NCBI GenBank assembly: GCA_902800305.1
Contig: CADCDP010000003.1
Span: forward strand, 1 to 64,000
Direction: 5' to 3'
Source of the DNA: an uncultured Bacteroidales bacterium
GTDB taxonomy: Bacteria > Bacteroidota > Bacteroidia > Bacteroidales > Bacteroidaceae
DNA: 64,000 nt
The notes under the pieces are model-generated. The model ran no database searches and had not been told where the DNA came from. It worked only from the letters and a program-made list of their open reading frames with translations. Of the stretch, positions 62,756-64,000 are shown one piece after another. Position 1 is the stretch's first letter, and each line of letters opens with the position of its first letter. The position numbers and the translations under genes are program-made.

Positions 62756-63473
62756 TTAATGCCTCAATCAATCCTGCCGACATCGCTTCATTGTCTTTCT
62801 TCGTGTACCGACAATCCGTAAACACCTGCGCAAGATTCTCCTTCTTGTTCACTTCCACAAACTTTCGGTTCTCCTCCAACTGCTCCTTATAATAATATAT
62901 AATGTCCAGCTGGTTGGCCGTATAATCGTGATACGTCTCTTCATGAATATAAGCCAAATGCGGCAAACGGTCGGGCTGTTCGGGACACTCATCAGGCACA
63001 CCAACAGTGATAGTTGCCACAGGGAATGTCAACTTCGGTAATTTAAGCAAGTCAATAATCCCCTGCGGATTATACAAAGTTGTTCCCAAATAGCAAGTAC
63101 CCAACCCTGCCTCTTCAGCCAGCGTACAGAAAGCCTGCACATAAAGCAAAGTATCGCTCGCCGCATTCAGGAATGACAGAAAATTGTCATACCCAGCGTT
63201 TGCGTCACGCAACTGACACCATTCCGTAAAACGGTTAAAGTCCGCACAAAAAGTCAGCACAACGGGAGCACCCTTCACCATGGGCTGACCAAAATGAAGA
63301 GGCGACAACTTTTCCTTCATCTCCTCAGAACGAGTTACGATGACACTATAAAGCTGCATATTCCCCATCGTGGCAGCACGAGATGCCTGAAAAAGAAGAG
63401 ACTCTAATTGGGCTTCGGAGATATCATCCTTCTTATACTTTCGGATGGTACGTCTGTCCTTAAAAGTTACCAT
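62736..63473 (-). CDS. Nitroreductase family protein
   Basis: 245 residues. An FMN-dependent reductase fold: N-terminal FKDRRTIRKYKKDDISEAQLESLLFQASRAATMGNMQLYSVIV, ASDTLLYVQAFCTLAEEAGLGTCYLGTT (FMN and dimer contact), TFPVATITVGVPDECP. Length and motifs are closer to NfsA/Frp-type oxygen-insensitive nitroreductases; the physiological substrate is unknown. It converges with dnaA, sharing a terminator. The DIIYYYK run is encoded by the 17-base AT motif at 62889. Confidence 0.9.
   Translation of the reverse strand: MVTFKDRRTIRKYKKDDISEAQLESLLFQASRAATMGNMQLYSVIVTRSEEMKEKLSPLHFGQPMVKGAPVVLTFCADFNRFTEWCQLRDANAGYDNFLSFLNAASDTLLYVQAFCTLAEEAGLGTCYLGTTLYNPQGIIDLLKLPKLTFPVATITVGVPDECPEQPDRLPHLAYIHEETYHDYTANQLDIIYYYKEQLEENRKFVEVNKKENLAQVFTDCRYTKKDNEAMSAGLIEALKKQGFL
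62889..62905 (+). repeat. 17-base AT-rich dispersed motif, copy 3
   Basis: ATAATAATATATAATGT, inside the nitroreductase coding sequence, where the reverse strand encodes part of DIIYYYK. Identical to the copies at 21964 and 49094. Confidence 0.7.
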
Positions 63474-63522
63474 GTTAATGACGATTTACAATTTACTAAT
63501 CAGAATTTCATACAAAGATAGT

Positions 63523-63530
63523 CATTTCTT
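63523..63530 (-). promoter_or_regulatory. -7 box of the nitroreductase gene
   Basis: Minus-strand TATCTTTG (complement of 63523-63530), about 50 bases before the start codon. No TTTG -33 box at normal spacing. Confidence 0.55.
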
Positions 63531-63541
63531 TCCGCTTTTAT

Positions 63542-63572
63542 TTTGCCATGTCAAAAAACTCTCGTATTTTTG
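63542..63572 (+). promoter_or_regulatory. Promoter of the terminal partial gene
   Basis: TTTG (63542-63545), 19 bases, TATTTTTG (63565-63572), about 38 bases before the ATG at 63611. Confidence 0.7.
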
Positions 63573-63610
63573 TCTTTACTTAACACTTTTACCACTATAA
63601 AATACCAGAT

Positions 63611-64000
63611 ATGGCATCTGTACAGTCTCTATCAACAACCATCTTAAACATTCTATCTGAGTTTGGAGAGAAAAAGCTAAAAAAGGCTTTAGCTCCCTAC
63701 GACCCCGACTTGGAAGAAAATGAAGAACGAGAGGAACTGTTGTCGCTGCTCGATAACGAAATTTACGCCTATCGTCCCCAATTCGAAATCACAGAGAAAC
63801 GCCCCATCAGTTTGGAATGCGATGTGGTCAAGTTCCAAAACAAAAAAGAGAAATGGGTCGCATTCGTGGGATTGCTCGACGGCTATCCTTACGAAATATT
63901 CACAGGTGTGCTCGACGATGAAGACGGCATTGCCCTTCCTAAGACTGTCTCTAAAGGGCACATCATCAAAACCATTGAAGCCGATGGCACTAAACGCTAC
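63611..64000 (+). CDS. Protein resembling the C-terminal part of class II ribonucleotide reductase (partial)
   Basis: 130 residues visible; it continues past the right edge. From about residue 67, ISLECDVVKFQNKKEKWVAFVGLLDGYPYEIFTGVLDDEDGIALPKTVSKGHIIK resembles the TSCPD-containing C-terminal region of adenosylcobalamin-dependent ribonucleotide reductase. The first about 65 residues (SLSTTILNILSEFGEKKLKKALAPYDPDLEENEE...) are unlike the reductase, which is normally a far longer protein with this module at its end. So this looks like a stand-alone module with its own promoter, or a truncated relative. No catalytic cysteines are visible in the available part. Confidence 0.6.
   Translation, partial: MASVQSLSTTILNILSEFGEKKLKKALAPYDPDLEENEEREELLSLLDNEIYAYRPQFEITEKRPISLECDVVKFQNKKEKWVAFVGLLDGYPYEIFTGVLDDEDGIALPKTVSKGHIIKTIEADGTKRY

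Overview
The window is typical chromosomal DNA of a Bacteroidales bacterium, most likely Prevotella or a close relative. Three lines of evidence agree. Promoters repeatedly show the Bacteroidetes form TTTG-N19/20-TAnnTTTG. Shine-Dalgarno sequences are mostly missing. The protein families are characteristic: fimbrillin lipoproteins, Por-type C-terminal domains, OMP_b-brl barrels, 'putative porin', DUF4468, a short RpoD without region 1.1, and a cell-surface protein ending in a VYIFNGKK-type tail. I see no phage, insertion sequence or CRISPR array.

Layout. 1-12.8 kb: the end of a dockerin-like gene, an intergenic repeat, then a surface operon made of a 3409-residue multidomain secreted protein, a lipoprotein, a fimbrillin-like lipoprotein and a 54-residue peptide. 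12.9-19.5 kb: a tripartite RND efflux operon (adaptor, pump, outer-membrane factor, minus strand) and a divergent AraC-type regulator, with inverted repeats between them. 19.5-25.5 kb: a minus-strand amino-acid block, hisH-hisA-hisF-hisIE, an FtsE-like ATPase, lysC and lysA. 25.9-34.5 kb: rpoD, a lipoprotein, a clostripain-like peptidase, an HPr-kinase-like/S26-like/PqqD trio, ung, an SGNH hydrolase, a phospholipase D/cardiolipin-synthase-like protein and a GHL10 glycosidase-like protein. 34.6-35.5 kb: an acidic-tailed protein. 35.7-41.2 kb: LacI regulator divergent from kdgK-eda-pfp-GH25. 41.2-45.4 kb: prmA, a GH43 arabinanase-like gene, a second copy of the intergenic repeat, and rpsA. 45.4-48.7 kb: a lipoprotein and two peptidases. 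49.0-49.3 kb: twin identical tRNA-Asp genes. 49.4-57.8 kb: a large outer-membrane barrel, a stand-alone sorting-domain-like protein, an ECF sigma operon, a DUF4468 protein and a porin. 57.8-64 kb: ispE, an amidase, an MCE protein, dnaA, a nitroreductase, and the start of a small protein resembling the C-terminus of class II ribonucleotide reductase.

How the genes fit together. KdgK and Eda perform the last steps of uronate/2-keto-3-deoxygluconate breakdown, and PPi-dependent phosphofructokinase links this to glycolysis. LysC and LysA are the first and last enzymes of lysine synthesis, beside half of the histidine pathway. The AraC protein probably controls the efflux operon. The most promising undescribed unit is the HPr-kinase-like + S26-like peptidase + PqqD trio (28.67-30.36 kb). 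It looks like a peptide-modification module with no obvious precursor. Next come the giant-protein/fimbrillin operon and the triple-palindrome repeat family. All functional calls come from reading sequence motifs; no database search was run.
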